Below are positions 50,336 to 59,087 of a stretch of 64,000 nt of DNA, piece by piece. The DNA is from Arthrobacter hankyongi (lineage in GTDB: Bacteria; Actinomycetota; Actinomycetes; Actinomycetales; Micrococcaceae): contig NZ_JAKLTQ010000012.1 in assembly GCF_022012395.1 (NCBI RefSeq), forward strand, positions 1-64,000, given 5' to 3'. The notes under the pieces were generated by a model. The model saw only the letters and a list, made by a program, of their open reading frames with translations, ran no database searches and was not told where the DNA came from. The translations under genes and the position numbers were made by a program. Every line of letters begins with the position of its first letter. Within the stretch, counting starts at the first letter, position 1.

Positions 50336-51748
50336 CTATCGTGTCGCTGACGCGCCACGCAGGGACCCGCCTGCCCCACCCTTGCCGGACACCCTGTCCG
50401 CCGCCCGGGCCAGCCGGGACGTGCGGGCCAGCCCGTGCGCCTCGGCCCGGTCCGCGGCGCGGTATGCCGCGTACATGGCCTGGACCGCGATCCAGCGCAG
50501 CGGCTCCGGTTCCCAGCGGCGCACCCGCCGGTTGGTCCAGGGCATGGCGGCCAGCTCGCTGTCCGGGTCCAGGACCAAGTCCCGCAGCGTGCGCGCGGCC
50601 AGGTTCGTGGCGGCCACGCCGGTGCCCACGTACCCGCCGGCCCAGCCGAGCCCGGTGCGCGGATCCAGGCCCACCGTCGCCGTCCAGTCCCGCGGCACGC
50701 CCAGCACGCCGGACCAGGCGTGGTCGATCGCCGCGCCGCGGGCAGCCGGGAACATCTCCTGCAGGATCCCGGTCAGCGCCCGGATGGTCCGCGGCTGGGT
50801 GCTGCCGTCGGTATCCGTGCGGGAACCGAAGCGGTACGGCACGCCACGGCCGCCGAGGGCGATCCGGTTGTCGGCGGTGCGCTGGGCATACATGTACGCG
50901 TGCGCCAGGTCCCCCACCGTCTCGCGCTGCGCCCAGCCGATCTGCTCCCATACCGCCTCCGGCAGCGGTTCGGTGGCGATCATCGACGAATTCATCGGCA
51001 GCCAGTCGCGGTGGGCGCCCTTGAGATTGGCGGTGAATCCTTCGGTCGCGCGCAGGACGTAGGCGGCACGGACGTCGCCGCGGTCCGTGCGGGCCAGGCC
51101 GGGCGCAATCCGTGTCACGGTGGTGCCTTCGTAGAGCCGGACCCCGCGCCGCAGCACGGCGCGGGCCAGGCCGCGCACCAGCTTGCCCGGATGGATGCGG
51201 GCGCAGTGCGGCTGCCACAGGCCGCCGAGGGCGCCGTCGATCCGGATCCGTTCCTGCGTCTGTTCCCGGTCCAGCAGCACCGCGCCGGCTTCCGGCCACA
51301 GCGCCTCCGCCGCGGCCCAGGCTTGCAGCCGCCGCAGCTGCGCCCGGTTCCGGGTCACGTTCAGTTCCCCGCCCTTGCAGATGTCCGCCTCGATCCCCTC
51401 GGCGCGGGCGACGGCGGCGACCTCGTCCACGGTGCCGTTGAGCAGTTCCTGGAAGCGTCCGGCCACCTGGCGCCCGTGGCTGCGCACGCAGCGGTCCCGG
51501 CCGCCGGTGATGCTGTTGGTCAGCCAGCCGCCGTTGCGGCCCGAAGCACCGAAGCCGGCAAAGCGGCTTTCCAGCACGACGACGTCGAGCTCCGGCCGCG
51601 CCTGCTTCAGGTAGTAGGCCGTCCACAGGCCGGTGTAGCCGGCACCCACGATCGCCACGTCCGCCGTCGTATCCCCGTCGAGGCCAAGTCCCGGGGCGGG
51701 CACCGGGCCGTCGGCAAACCAGAACGAGATCCTGCCATTGACGGTCAT
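50336..51748 (-). CDS. puuB: FAD-dependent amine oxidase, gamma-glutamylputrescine oxidase-like
   Basis: The 470-residue DAO-family flavoenzyme has an N-terminal ADP-binding motif VAIVGAGYTGLWTAYYLKQARPELDVVVLE and GFGASGRNGGWLTN. GLDPRTGLGWAGGYVGTGVAATNLAARTLRDL is the C-terminal FAD/substrate region of PuuB-like oxidases, which oxidise gamma-glutamylputrescine. It is convergent with the aminotransferase and adjacent to polyamine transport. The exact amine is inferred. No puuA glutamine synthetase-type gene is visible. Confidence 0.82.
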   Translation of the reverse strand: MTVNGRISFWFADGPVPAPGLGLDGDTTADVAIVGAGYTGLWTAYYLKQARPELDVVVLESRFAGFGASGRNGGWLTNSITGGRDRCVRSHGRQVAGRFQELLNGTVDEVAAVARAEGIEADICKGGELNVTRNRAQLRRLQAWAAAEALWPEAGAVLLDREQTQERIRIDGALGGLWQPHCARIHPGKLVRGLARAVLRRGVRLYEGTTVTRIAPGLARTDRGDVRAAYVLRATEGFTANLKGAHRDWLPMNSSMIATEPLPEAVWEQIGWAQRETVGDLAHAYMYAQRTADNRIALGGRGVPYRFGSRTDTDGSTQPRTIRALTGILQEMFPAARGAAIDHAWSGVLGVPRDWTATVGLDPRTGLGWAGGYVGTGVAATNLAARTLRDLVLDPDSELAAMPWTNRRVRRWEPEPLRWIAVQAMYAAYRAADRAEAHGLARTSRLARAADRVSGKGGAGGSLRGASATR

Positions 51749-51841
51749 GCGTTTCCCTCCGGCCGGCGTGTTGTGCCCCTACGTTGCCCACACGTTAGTA
51801 CGGAGCGTGCACCCGGCGCGCTGCGGAATCCGCAGCGCGGG

Positions 51842-52840
51842 TCAGAGTTCGGCCTTGCCGAGCCGCCAGTAGCCCATAAACGCCACCTGCCGGCGGTCGA
51901 TGCCGGCGTCGCGGACCAGGTAGCGGCGCAGCCCGCGGACCACTGCCGCTTCGCCGGCGATCCAGGCGTAGAACGGTTTGCTGGTGCCGCCGGTGGTTTC
52001 CCACAGGATCGTCTCATCCACGTTGACCTCCTCCGGTTCGGTCCCCGGCCCGGCGCCGGCCGCCCGGACGGCGACGGCGGTGCGGACCGCTTGATCCAGC
52101 AGCTCGCCGTGCGGGCGCCGGCCGCGGGCCAGCCAGCGGATCTCCACCTCGGCTGCGGTCTGCAGGTCCTGGAAGTCCGCCGCGTCCGGCACCTCGAGGA
52201 TGGCGCTGCCCGTGATCTGCGGCGGCAGCTGCCCGAGGATCGCCGCGATCGCCGGCAGCGCCGTTTCGTCGCCGGCCAGCAGCACCTGCGAGGCCAGGCC
52301 GGGGCGCCATTCAATGCCTCCGTAGGGATTGGTGCGCTCCCGCGGTGACGGCTTCGCCGCCGCGGCGTTCGGCCCGATGACCGTGACGGCATCGCCCGGT
52401 TCGGCCCGGCAGGCCCAGCTGGAAGCCGGGCCGCCGGCGCCGGCTTCGTCGACATGCAGCACGAAGTCCACGTCCAGCTCGGGCCGCGGACCGCCGCGGA
52501 ATTCGCGCACCGTGTAGGTGCGCATGACACCGCGCCGGGCCGGCTCCATGGCCAGCCACTGCTGGTACCAGCCGCCGCCCAGCTCCGCGGCGCCGGACCG
52601 GGCACCGCTGCCGGTCCCGAAGGACGGCAGCGGCAGGGCGCGCCCGGTGCCGTCGAGCGCCGGGATCATCAGCTTGATCCGCAGGTCCAGCGTCGGCCCG
52701 CCCACCCCGAAGCGGTGCAGCCCCTCACCGGTGAAGGTGATCCGCCTAAAGTGCGGGGACAGGTCCTGCACCCGCTGCACCGCCAGCTCGAAGGCCAGGA
52801 CCGGGACAATGTTTTCCACGTCGGTGGCCATGGCACTCAT
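51842..52840 (-). CDS. Siderophore-interacting protein (FAD-binding ferric reductase)
   Basis: The 332-residue SIP-family protein has the FAD-binding beta-barrel (RVQDLSPHFRRITFTGEGL, MRTYTVREFRG, DAVTVIGPNAA) and NADPH-type C-terminal part (VLLAGDETALPAIAAILGQLPP; FYAWIAGEAAVVRGLRRYLV). It releases iron from imported ferric siderophores by reduction. Its ATG overlaps the ABC ATPase stop by 4 bases; a second ATG lies 9 bases in. It is the last gene of the iron operon. Confidence 0.92.
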   Translation of the reverse strand: MSAMATDVENIVPVLAFELAVQRVQDLSPHFRRITFTGEGLHRFGVGGPTLDLRIKLMIPALDGTGRALPLPSFGTGSGARSGAAELGGGWYQQWLAMEPARRGVMRTYTVREFRGGPRPELDVDFVLHVDEAGAGGPASSWACRAEPGDAVTVIGPNAAAAKPSPRERTNPYGGIEWRPGLASQVLLAGDETALPAIAAILGQLPPQITGSAILEVPDAADFQDLQTAAEVEIRWLARGRRPHGELLDQAVRTAVAVRAAGAGPGTEPEEVNVDETILWETTGGTSKPFYAWIAGEAAVVRGLRRYLVRDAGIDRRQVAFMGYWRLGKAEL

Positions 52841-53685
52841 ACTGCGGCTCCTTCTGTTAAGCGGGCATTGTTCTGCGGGGCGGTTTGTGCGGCGGGGCCG
52901 CCATGGTGCCGTCCGATGGGCACCACCATCGGCGTGCCGGAGACCGGGTCATTGATGATGCGCGACTGCAGTCCGAAGACCTCGGCCACCAGTTCCTCCG
53001 TCACCACTGCGGAGGGGGCGCCCTGGGCCAGCACCTGGCCGGCCTTCAGCGCGATCAGGTGGTCCGCATAGCGGGCGGCCAGGTTCAGGTCATGCAGGAC
53101 GATTGCCACGGTGGTGCCCCGGTTCCGGTTCAGGTCGGTCACCAGGTCCAGTACCTCGACCTGGTGGGCCACGTCCAGGAAGGTGGTGGGCTCGTCCAGC
53201 AGCAGGATGTCCGTTTCCTGGGCCAGCGCCATGGCGATCCAGACCCGCTGCCGCTGGCCACCGGAGAGTTCGTCCACGCCGCGCCCGGCGAGCTGAAGCG
53301 TGTTCGTCGCGGCCATCGCGGCACGCACCGCCTCCACGTCGCGGCTGGTCCATTGGCGGAACCAGCCCTGGTGCGGGTAGCGGCCGCGGCCCACCAACTC
53401 GGCCACCGTCAGCCCGTCCGGGGCCACCGGGGACTGCGGCAGCAGTCCCAGCACCCTGGCCACCTCGCGGGTGGGCCGGGCATGGATGTCCTTGCCGTCC
53501 AGCAGCACGGTCCCCGAGCCGGGACGCAGCAGCCGGGCCAGGCCGCGCAGCAAGGTGGACTTGCCGCAGGCATTGGCGCCGACGATGATGCTCACCTGCC
53601 CCGGGGACAGGGCCACCGTCAGGTCCTGCAGCACGGCGCGGCCGCCGTAGGACAGGGTGAGATTGCGGGTTTCGAGCGTATGCAT
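52837..53685 (-). CDS. fepC: Iron-siderophore ABC transporter ATPase, FepC-like
   Basis: The 282-residue ATPase has Walker A GANACGKST, Q-loop LGLLPQSPVAPDGLTVAELVGRGRYPHQ, signature LSGGQRQRV, Walker B LLLDEPTTFLD and H-loop VLHDLNLAARYAD. The alanine-containing Walker A and the GRYPHQ stretch are typical of FepC/FecE. It starts directly after the second permease stop. Confidence 0.94.
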   Translation of the reverse strand: MHTLETRNLTLSYGGRAVLQDLTVALSPGQVSIIVGANACGKSTLLRGLARLLRPGSGTVLLDGKDIHARPTREVARVLGLLPQSPVAPDGLTVAELVGRGRYPHQGWFRQWTSRDVEAVRAAMAATNTLQLAGRGVDELSGGQRQRVWIAMALAQETDILLLDEPTTFLDVAHQVEVLDLVTDLNRNRGTTVAIVLHDLNLAARYADHLIALKAGQVLAQGAPSAVVTEELVAEVFGLQSRIINDPVSGTPMVVPIGRHHGGPAAQTAPQNNARLTEGAAV

Positions 53686-54759
53686 TCAGCCTCCTCGGCC
53701 GACACGGTTGGTGGAAACGAGCAGCCAGAGCAGGAACGGCGCGCCGAGCGCGCCGGTCACCACCCCGACCGGCAGGGCGGTGGCGCCGGGCAGGAACTGT
53801 GGAACCAGGGTGGCGGCGGTGAAGTCCGCAGCCAGCACGATCACCGTCCCCACCAGCGCGGAGACCGTCAGCGAGCCGCGCCCGCCGAGCAGCCGCCGCG
53901 CAATCGGGGCAGCGAGGAAGGAGATGAAGGCCACCGGGCCGGCGGCGGCAGTGGCAGCCGCGGCCAGCAGCACGGCCGCGGCCATCAGGTACAGCCGGGC
54001 CGGCGCCACCTTCACGCCCAGGCCGGCCGCGGCGTCGTCGCCCATTTCCAGCCCGCGCAGGCTGCGCGACAAGGCCGCCACGGCAGGCAGCAGGACCAGC
54101 AGGCATCCGGCGAGGGCGCCGGCGCGGTCCCAGTTGCTGGAGTTGAGCGACCCGGTCAGCCACACCAGCGCCGCCTGGGCGGTCTGGATGTCGGCCCGGG
54201 TCAGCAGGTAGTGGACCAGCGCCTGCAGCACGGCGGCGAAGCCGATACCGACCAGGACCAGGCGGCCGGAGGCGGCGTTCGAGGGGCCGGCCTGCCGGTG
54301 CGAGAGCAGGTAGATCAACAGGGCCACCGCCAGTGCGCCGCCCATGGCCGCGGCCGACACCGCGAAGCCCGCCGCCCCGAAGAGCACCATCGCGGCCACC
54401 GCGCTGGCGCTGGCTCCATAGCTGATCCCGATGATGTCCGGGCTGGCCAGCGGATTACGCAGCATGGTCTGGAAAATGCTGCCCGCCAGCCCGAACGCCA
54501 CCCCGACCAGGGTCCCGGCTACCGCGCGCGGCAACCGGTTCTCCAGCACGATGAAGCCCGCACCCGGGATGTTCTCCCCGGCCAGCAGCCGGAAGAAGTC
54601 CGGCAGGCTGACCAGGTAGCTGCCGAGGAGCACATTGGCGAAAAACAGCACGACGGCGGCGGCCCCGAGTCCGGCGCTGATGGTCCTGATGCGCCGCCGG
54701 CGGCCAGCCGGCCAGACCGTTCCGGCGGCCCGGGCGTCCGGCAGGATGCGCGCGCTCAC
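53686..54759 (-). CDS. fepG: Iron-siderophore ABC transporter permease, FepG/FecD-like
   Basis: The 357-residue protein has about nine to ten helices of the BtuCD/FecCD type. NRLPRAVAGTLVGVAFGLAGSIFQTMLRNPLASPDIIGISYGAS and PVAFISFLAAPIARRLLGGRGSLTVSALVGTVIVLAADF are family signatures. Its start overlaps the preceding permease stop by 4 bases. Confidence 0.93.
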   Translation of the reverse strand: MSARILPDARAAGTVWPAGRRRRIRTISAGLGAAAVVLFFANVLLGSYLVSLPDFFRLLAGENIPGAGFIVLENRLPRAVAGTLVGVAFGLAGSIFQTMLRNPLASPDIIGISYGASASAVAAMVLFGAAGFAVSAAAMGGALAVALLIYLLSHRQAGPSNAASGRLVLVGIGFAAVLQALVHYLLTRADIQTAQAALVWLTGSLNSSNWDRAGALAGCLLVLLPAVAALSRSLRGLEMGDDAAAGLGVKVAPARLYLMAAAVLLAAAATAAAGPVAFISFLAAPIARRLLGGRGSLTVSALVGTVIVLAADFTAATLVPQFLPGATALPVGVVTGALGAPFLLWLLVSTNRVGRGG

Positions 54760-55790
54760 AGGCCTGCCGCCTTCCGGCTCCGGACCAGCCAGATGAAGAC
54801 CGGGGCGCCGACCGCCGCTGTCATGATCCCGGCCTGGACCTCGCCGGGCAGCGCGATCAGCCGGCCGACGATGTCCGCGCCCAGCAGCAGCATCGGCGCC
54901 AGCAGCGCCGACAGCGGCAGGATCCGGCGGTAGTCCGGCCCGGTGAAGGCCCGCACCATATGCGGGATCACCAGCCCCACGAACGCAATAGGGCCGGCCA
55001 GCGCGGTCGCGGAGCCGCAGAGGATGACGATCCCCAGTGCCGAGACCGCCCGGGACAGCGCCACCCGCTGGCCCAGCCCGCGGGCCGTGTCATCGCCCAG
55101 GGACAGGTTGTTCAGGACCTTGCCGGTGCAGGCGGTCACCAGCACGCCGGCCAGCAGGAATGGCAGCACCTGCCCGACCGCCTCCCAGCCCCGCCCGCTG
55201 ATCGAGCCCACCTGCCAGATCCTGAAGGCTTCCAGCGTGTCCCGGCTGCCCACCAGCACGGCGTTCATTACGGAGCCCAAACCGGCGGTGAGCGCCGCCC
55301 CGGCCAGGGCGAGCTTGACCGGGGTGGCGCCTTCCCGGCCGAGGCTGGCGATGCCATAGACCACGACGGCGGCCGCGGCCGCCCCGAGGAAGGCCAGCCA
55401 GATGTAGCCGGAGAGCTGCGTAATGCCGAAGGCATAGATGCCGGCGACGACGGCCAGCGACGCCCCGGCGTTGACGCCGAGGATCCCCGGGTCCGCCAGC
55501 GGGTTCCGGGCCACGCCCTGCATGGCGGCGCCGGCCAGGCCGAGGGCGGCACCGGCCAGCAGGCCGGTGACCGTGCGCGGGATCCGCGCGTGGAGCACCG
55601 CATGGTCCCCATTGGCCGGGTCGAAGGCCGTGAACGCCTCGACCAGCGTGTCCCAGCCGACCGCACGGGCGCCGAAGGCCAGCGAGCCGAGAACCACCGC
55701 GGCCAGTCCGGCGACCGCCAGCGCGACCCCGGCGGCCAGCCGCCGGTCCGGCACCGCGGCCACCGGCCGCCCGCCTACCGCTGCAATCAT
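54756..55790 (-). CDS. fepD: Iron-siderophore ABC transporter permease, FepD/FecC-like
   Basis: The 344-residue permease has RIPRTVTGLLAGAALGLAGAAMQGVARNPLADPGILGVNAGASLAVV and GPIAFVGLVIPHMVRAFTGPDYRRILPLSALLAPMLLLGADI, the FecCD signature segments. It pairs with the next gene to form the heterodimeric channel. A 68-base gap follows the binding-protein gene. Confidence 0.93.
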   Translation of the reverse strand: MIAAVGGRPVAAVPDRRLAAGVALAVAGLAAVVLGSLAFGARAVGWDTLVEAFTAFDPANGDHAVLHARIPRTVTGLLAGAALGLAGAAMQGVARNPLADPGILGVNAGASLAVVAGIYAFGITQLSGYIWLAFLGAAAAAVVVYGIASLGREGATPVKLALAGAALTAGLGSVMNAVLVGSRDTLEAFRIWQVGSISGRGWEAVGQVLPFLLAGVLVTACTGKVLNNLSLGDDTARGLGQRVALSRAVSALGIVILCGSATALAGPIAFVGLVIPHMVRAFTGPDYRRILPLSALLAPMLLLGADIVGRLIALPGEVQAGIMTAAVGAPVFIWLVRSRKAAGL

Positions 55791-55858
55791 GTCCTACCTC
55801 CTCGGAACCGGACTTCCGCACCCGGAATCCCGGGCGCGCGTCCGGCGGCTGGAACGGG

Positions 55859-56914
55859 CTACTTCGCCGCGTCCGCGGCGTCGGCCGCTTCACCGAGCAG
55901 GGGCAGGAACTTGTCCAAGGCCCACGGCAGGCTCAGCGGGGAGGCGGCCGAGATGGCCAGGGTGAGCGTATTGTCCGAGTCGGCCACCAGGGCGCCGGAC
56001 TTGACGGCCGGGATCTGGCCCAGCAGCGGATCCTGTTTGATCGCCTCCTTGGTCTTGGCATCCGGAACCCAGGTCACGAAGACGTCCGATTCCAGCTCGT
56101 TGGCGCGCTCGCTGGACCACGGGAGGAAGAACTCGGGCGAGTCCTTGCCGGCCTCGGCCACGAACGGTGACATGGTCATGCCGATGCTGCTCAGGAAGCG
56201 GGGACGGTTGTCCTGTTCGAGGTAGATATTGATGCCGTCGCCGCGGTCCGGCTCGAGGTTGCCGTAGATAAAGCTCTTGCCCTTCAGCTGCGGGTAGTCC
56301 GCGGCCTTGTCCGCGACGGTCTGCTCGGTCGCGGCCACCAGCGCCTCGGCCTCGGCGTTCTTGCCGAGGGCCTGCCCGATCATCCGGGTGGAATCCTGCC
56401 AGGGGGTGCCCCAGGCCACGTCGGGATACGCCACCACCGGGGCGATCTTGGAGAGCGTCTTGTAGTCCTCTTCGGTCAGGCCGGAGTAGGCGGCCAGAAT
56501 GACATCCGGGGTCAGCGCGGCGATCTCGTCGAACGCGATGCCGTCCGCCTCGGAGTACTGCTTCGGCGCCTTTCCGGTACCGATGGCGGCGTCCAGTTCC
56601 TGGAGCCTGGCATCCTTCCACGGCGTGGACGCGTTCTGGTTCCCGCCCCACTCGTCCGCGGCCATGCCCACCGGAACCACGCCGAACGCCAGCGCCACAT
56701 CCGCGTTCACCCAGGACACGGTGGCGACACGGGCGGGCTGCTTGTCGATGACGGTCTCGCCGAAGGCGTGCTCAATCGTGACGGGGAAATCCGTGCCGTC
56801 CGCGGGGTCCGCGGCAGCGCCGGTTCCGCCGGCCGGGCCCGTGGCACAGGCGGTGAGGGACAACAGGACGACGGCGGCTGCCGCGGCTAAACGGCGTGCG
56901 AGTGAAAGGTCCAC
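55859..56914 (-). CDS. fepB: Iron-siderophore binding lipoprotein, FepB-like
   Basis: The 351-residue lipoprotein has a lipobox LTAC (Cys23) and a class III periplasmic-binding-type fold: PVTIEHAFGETVIDKQPARVATVSWVNADVALAFGVVPVG, EIAALTPDVILAAYSGLTEEDYKTLSKIAPVVAYPDVAWGTPWQ. It captures ferric siderophores outside the cell. The GTG start follows AGGAG, and a DtxR-type box lies 31 bases before it. It heads the five-gene iron operon. Confidence 0.93.
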   Translation of the reverse strand: MDLSLARRLAAAAAVVLLSLTACATGPAGGTGAAADPADGTDFPVTIEHAFGETVIDKQPARVATVSWVNADVALAFGVVPVGMAADEWGGNQNASTPWKDARLQELDAAIGTGKAPKQYSEADGIAFDEIAALTPDVILAAYSGLTEEDYKTLSKIAPVVAYPDVAWGTPWQDSTRMIGQALGKNAEAEALVAATEQTVADKAADYPQLKGKSFIYGNLEPDRGDGINIYLEQDNRPRFLSSIGMTMSPFVAEAGKDSPEFFLPWSSERANELESDVFVTWVPDAKTKEAIKQDPLLGQIPAVKSGALVADSDNTLTLAISAASPLSLPWALDKFLPLLGEAADAADAAK

Positions 56915-56944
56915 TGAAGGCTCCTGGGCTCAAGGTGTCAAAAC

Positions 56945-56963
56945 AAAGGTTAGGCTAGCCTAT
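56945..56963 (-). promoter_or_regulatory. DtxR/IdeR-type iron box of the siderophore operon
   Basis: The 19 bases match the consensus TWAGGTTAGSCTAACCTWA at 16 positions and contain the perfect 12-bp palindrome TAGGCTAGCCTA. It sits 31 bases upstream of the binding-protein start, so iron-loaded DtxR/IdeR should repress the operon. Confidence 0.88.
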
Positions 56964-57063
56964 GTTTGGAAGAAATAGGAAACAGTTCACTTGCGTAAGT
57001 CGTTGACGGTCATCGGCCGCCGCGGAAGGGCCCTGCCGGGCGGCGCAGCGGAACATCCGGCGG

Positions 57064-57069
57064 CATAAT
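57064..57069 (+). promoter_or_regulatory. Candidate -10 element (CATAAT) for the leaderless hydrolase gene
   Basis: CATAAT ends 6 bases before the ATG at 57076. Confidence 0.45.
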
Positions 57070-57075
57070 CGGAGC

Positions 57076-57867
57076 ATGCCCGCTCCACTGATCCTGCTGC
57101 ACGGCTGGGCCTGTTCCAGCGCCTACTGGAAGCCACTGGCCCGCGAGCTGGAAGATGCCGGCCGCACCGTGCTGGCGGTGGACCTGCCCGGTTACGGCAT
57201 GGCCGGAGCGGCGGACCGGGCCGGAGACAACCCTGCCGGCGGTGCCGCCGGGGACGGCTTCGAGTGGACCGTGGAGAACGTGGCGGCCCGGCTCGCCGCG
57301 GAGCTGGCCGGCCACGGCCCCGCGCACTGGGTCGGGCACTCGCTCGGCGGCAACATTGCGGCCACCGTGGCGGCGCGGCGGCCGGAGGTTGCGGCATCGG
57401 TAACGCTGGTCGGCATGGTGCCGCTGCCGCCGTCGGCGGCCACCGCAGCCAGGCTCCGGCGGCTTTTCGGCGGCACCGGGCCGGCCGCCCCGGACGCCGC
57501 CGGCGAAATGATCGCGGCCTGGTTCCGCGGCGGAACGGAGCCCGAAGGCGCGGACCGGGAAACGTTCCTGGCCCCCTTCCGGCTCCCCGCCGCCGTCGTG
57601 CGCGAAAGCATGCTGGCCGGCCTCGAGGGGGCCGCCGGCGAGGTGCCGGACCTGGTGCGCGCACCCACGCTGGTGCTCACCGGCAGCCGGGATGCGACGC
57701 GGACGCCCGAGGCCATCGCCGGCTTCCTGTCCCTACACCCGGGCTGGCGGCACGTGCAGGTGCCGGGAGCCGGCCATATGGTGCACTGGGAGCAGCCGGC
57801 GGCCTGTGCGGCGGCCATCCTGGCCCACCTTGCGCAGGCGGAGCAGCAGGCGGCACCGGCCGGATAG
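57076..57867 (+). CDS. Alpha/beta hydrolase
   Basis: The 263-residue protein has LILLHGWACSSAYWKPLARELE (oxyanion HG), HWVGHSLGGNIAATVAARRPE with nucleophile Ser in GHSLGG, LVLTGSRDATRTPEA (Asp) and GAGHMVHWEQPAACA (His). The set matches the BioH/esterase-like branch. No biotin genes lie nearby, so the substrate is open. It is divergent from the iron operon, close to the iron box, so iron could affect it too. It ends 3 bases before the convergent LLM gene. Confidence 0.85.
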   Translation: MPAPLILLHGWACSSAYWKPLARELEDAGRTVLAVDLPGYGMAGAADRAGDNPAGGAAGDGFEWTVENVAARLAAELAGHGPAHWVGHSLGGNIAATVAARRPEVAASVTLVGMVPLPPSAATAARLRRLFGGTGPAAPDAAGEMIAAWFRGGTEPEGADRETFLAPFRLPAAVVRESMLAGLEGAAGEVPDLVRAPTLVLTGSRDATRTPEAIAGFLSLHPGWRHVQVPGAGHMVHWEQPAACAAAILAHLAQAEQQAAPAG

Positions 57868-57870
57868 GCG

Positions 57871-58911
57871 CTACGGCTTGCGGGCCGCGTGCGTCTCCTT
57901 CTGCACCACCGGCATGATTTCGGTTGCCAGCAGCTCGATGGACTTGGCCGTCTCGGCGAACGGCAGGCCGCCCAGGCCGATCTGGGCCATGTACCGGTCG
58001 TGGCCGAACACCTCGTACTGGACCATGATCTTCTCGATCACTTCCTGCGGGCTGCCCGCCAGCAGGCCGCCGCCGGGTCCGGCCCAGTCCTCGAACGTGG
58101 CGCGCGGGAAGTGGCCCATCCGCCGGGGCATGTTCTGTTCGAAGTAGGCGCGGTAATAGGGATAGAAGGTGTCCCGGGCCTGCTGCGACGTCGGTGCGGC
58201 AAAGAAGTGCCCGCCGGTGCCGATCGGCAGCGCCTTCGGATCATGTCCGTGCGCCGCGGCGGTCTCCCGGTAGTACTCCACCAGCCGGGCGAAGTGCTGC
58301 GGCCCGGACAGCAGTGCGATGTAGAGCGGCAGGCCCAGGCGCCCGGCGCGCTCGAAGGAGGCGGGCGTGCCGCCGACGCCCACCCAGACCGGCAGCCGCT
58401 CCTGCAGCGGGCGCGGGGCGATGTCCATCCCGTCGATGCCGTGCGTGAGGCCGCCCTGCCAGCTGAGCACCTCCTGGCTGCGGGCGGCCAGCAGGAGCTG
58501 CAGCTTCTCCTCGAACAGGGCGTCGTAATCCGCCAGGTCGTAGCCGAACAGCGGATAGGACTCGGTGAAGGCGCCGCGGCCGGCGATGATCTCGGCCCGC
58601 CCGTCCGAGACCAGGTCCAGCGTGGCGAACTGCTCGAAGAGCCGCACCGGATCCTGGGTGGAAAGCACCGTCACGGCGGTGGCCAGCCGCAGCTGCGTGG
58701 TCTCGCGGGCGATGGCGGCCAGCACCACCTCCGGCGCGGAGATGGCGAAGTCGTGGCGGTGGTGCTCGCCCAGGCCCAGGAAGGAGATGCCGGCCTGGTC
58801 CGCCAGCTTGGCCAGCTCCAGCAGCTCCTTCAGCCGCTGGTGCGGCGTGAGGGCCTGCCCCGTGTCGATGTTGCGGCTGAGCTCGCCGAAGGTGAAAATG
58901 CCGAAATCCAC
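57871..58911 (-). CDS. LLM-class flavin-dependent oxidoreductase
   Basis: The 346-residue bacterial-luciferase-like protein has MDFGIFTFGELSRN, FLGLGEHHRHDFAISAPEVVLAAIARET and TAVTVLSTQDPVRLFEQFATLDLVSDGRAEIIAGRGAFTESYPLFG, typical of the FMN/F420-binding LLM family. VWVGVGGTPASFERAGRLG follows. The reaction cannot be assigned. GGGAGAGATCA precedes the GTG start. The 10-bp palindrome TGAAGCTTCA (58948-58957) in its upstream region may be an operator. Confidence 0.88.
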   Translation of the reverse strand: MDFGIFTFGELSRNIDTGQALTPHQRLKELLELAKLADQAGISFLGLGEHHRHDFAISAPEVVLAAIARETTQLRLATAVTVLSTQDPVRLFEQFATLDLVSDGRAEIIAGRGAFTESYPLFGYDLADYDALFEEKLQLLLAARSQEVLSWQGGLTHGIDGMDIAPRPLQERLPVWVGVGGTPASFERAGRLGLPLYIALLSGPQHFARLVEYYRETAAAHGHDPKALPIGTGGHFFAAPTSQQARDTFYPYYRAYFEQNMPRRMGHFPRATFEDWAGPGGGLLAGSPQEVIEKIMVQYEVFGHDRYMAQIGLGGLPFAETAKSIELLATEIMPVVQKETHAARKP

Positions 58912-59087
58912 TGATCTCTCCCGGTTGTGCCAATGAGTCTGAATAGTTGAAGCTTCAGGTAACTCCCATTATTCCCGGGACCCGGATTTCCATACCGGGG
59001 AGTAACAATTGTCCGTTGCCGGTAGTACGGTAATGACACAGCTAAAGGGTCACCGGCCCACGGCGGCCCTGGTCGAAGGGGACAGCC

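Noticed and set aside
48480-51791. 1103-codon minus-strand frame across the aminotransferase and oxidase genes
   Set aside because: It is antisense to the aminotransferase and out of frame with the oxidase; composition is that of a GC-rich shadow.
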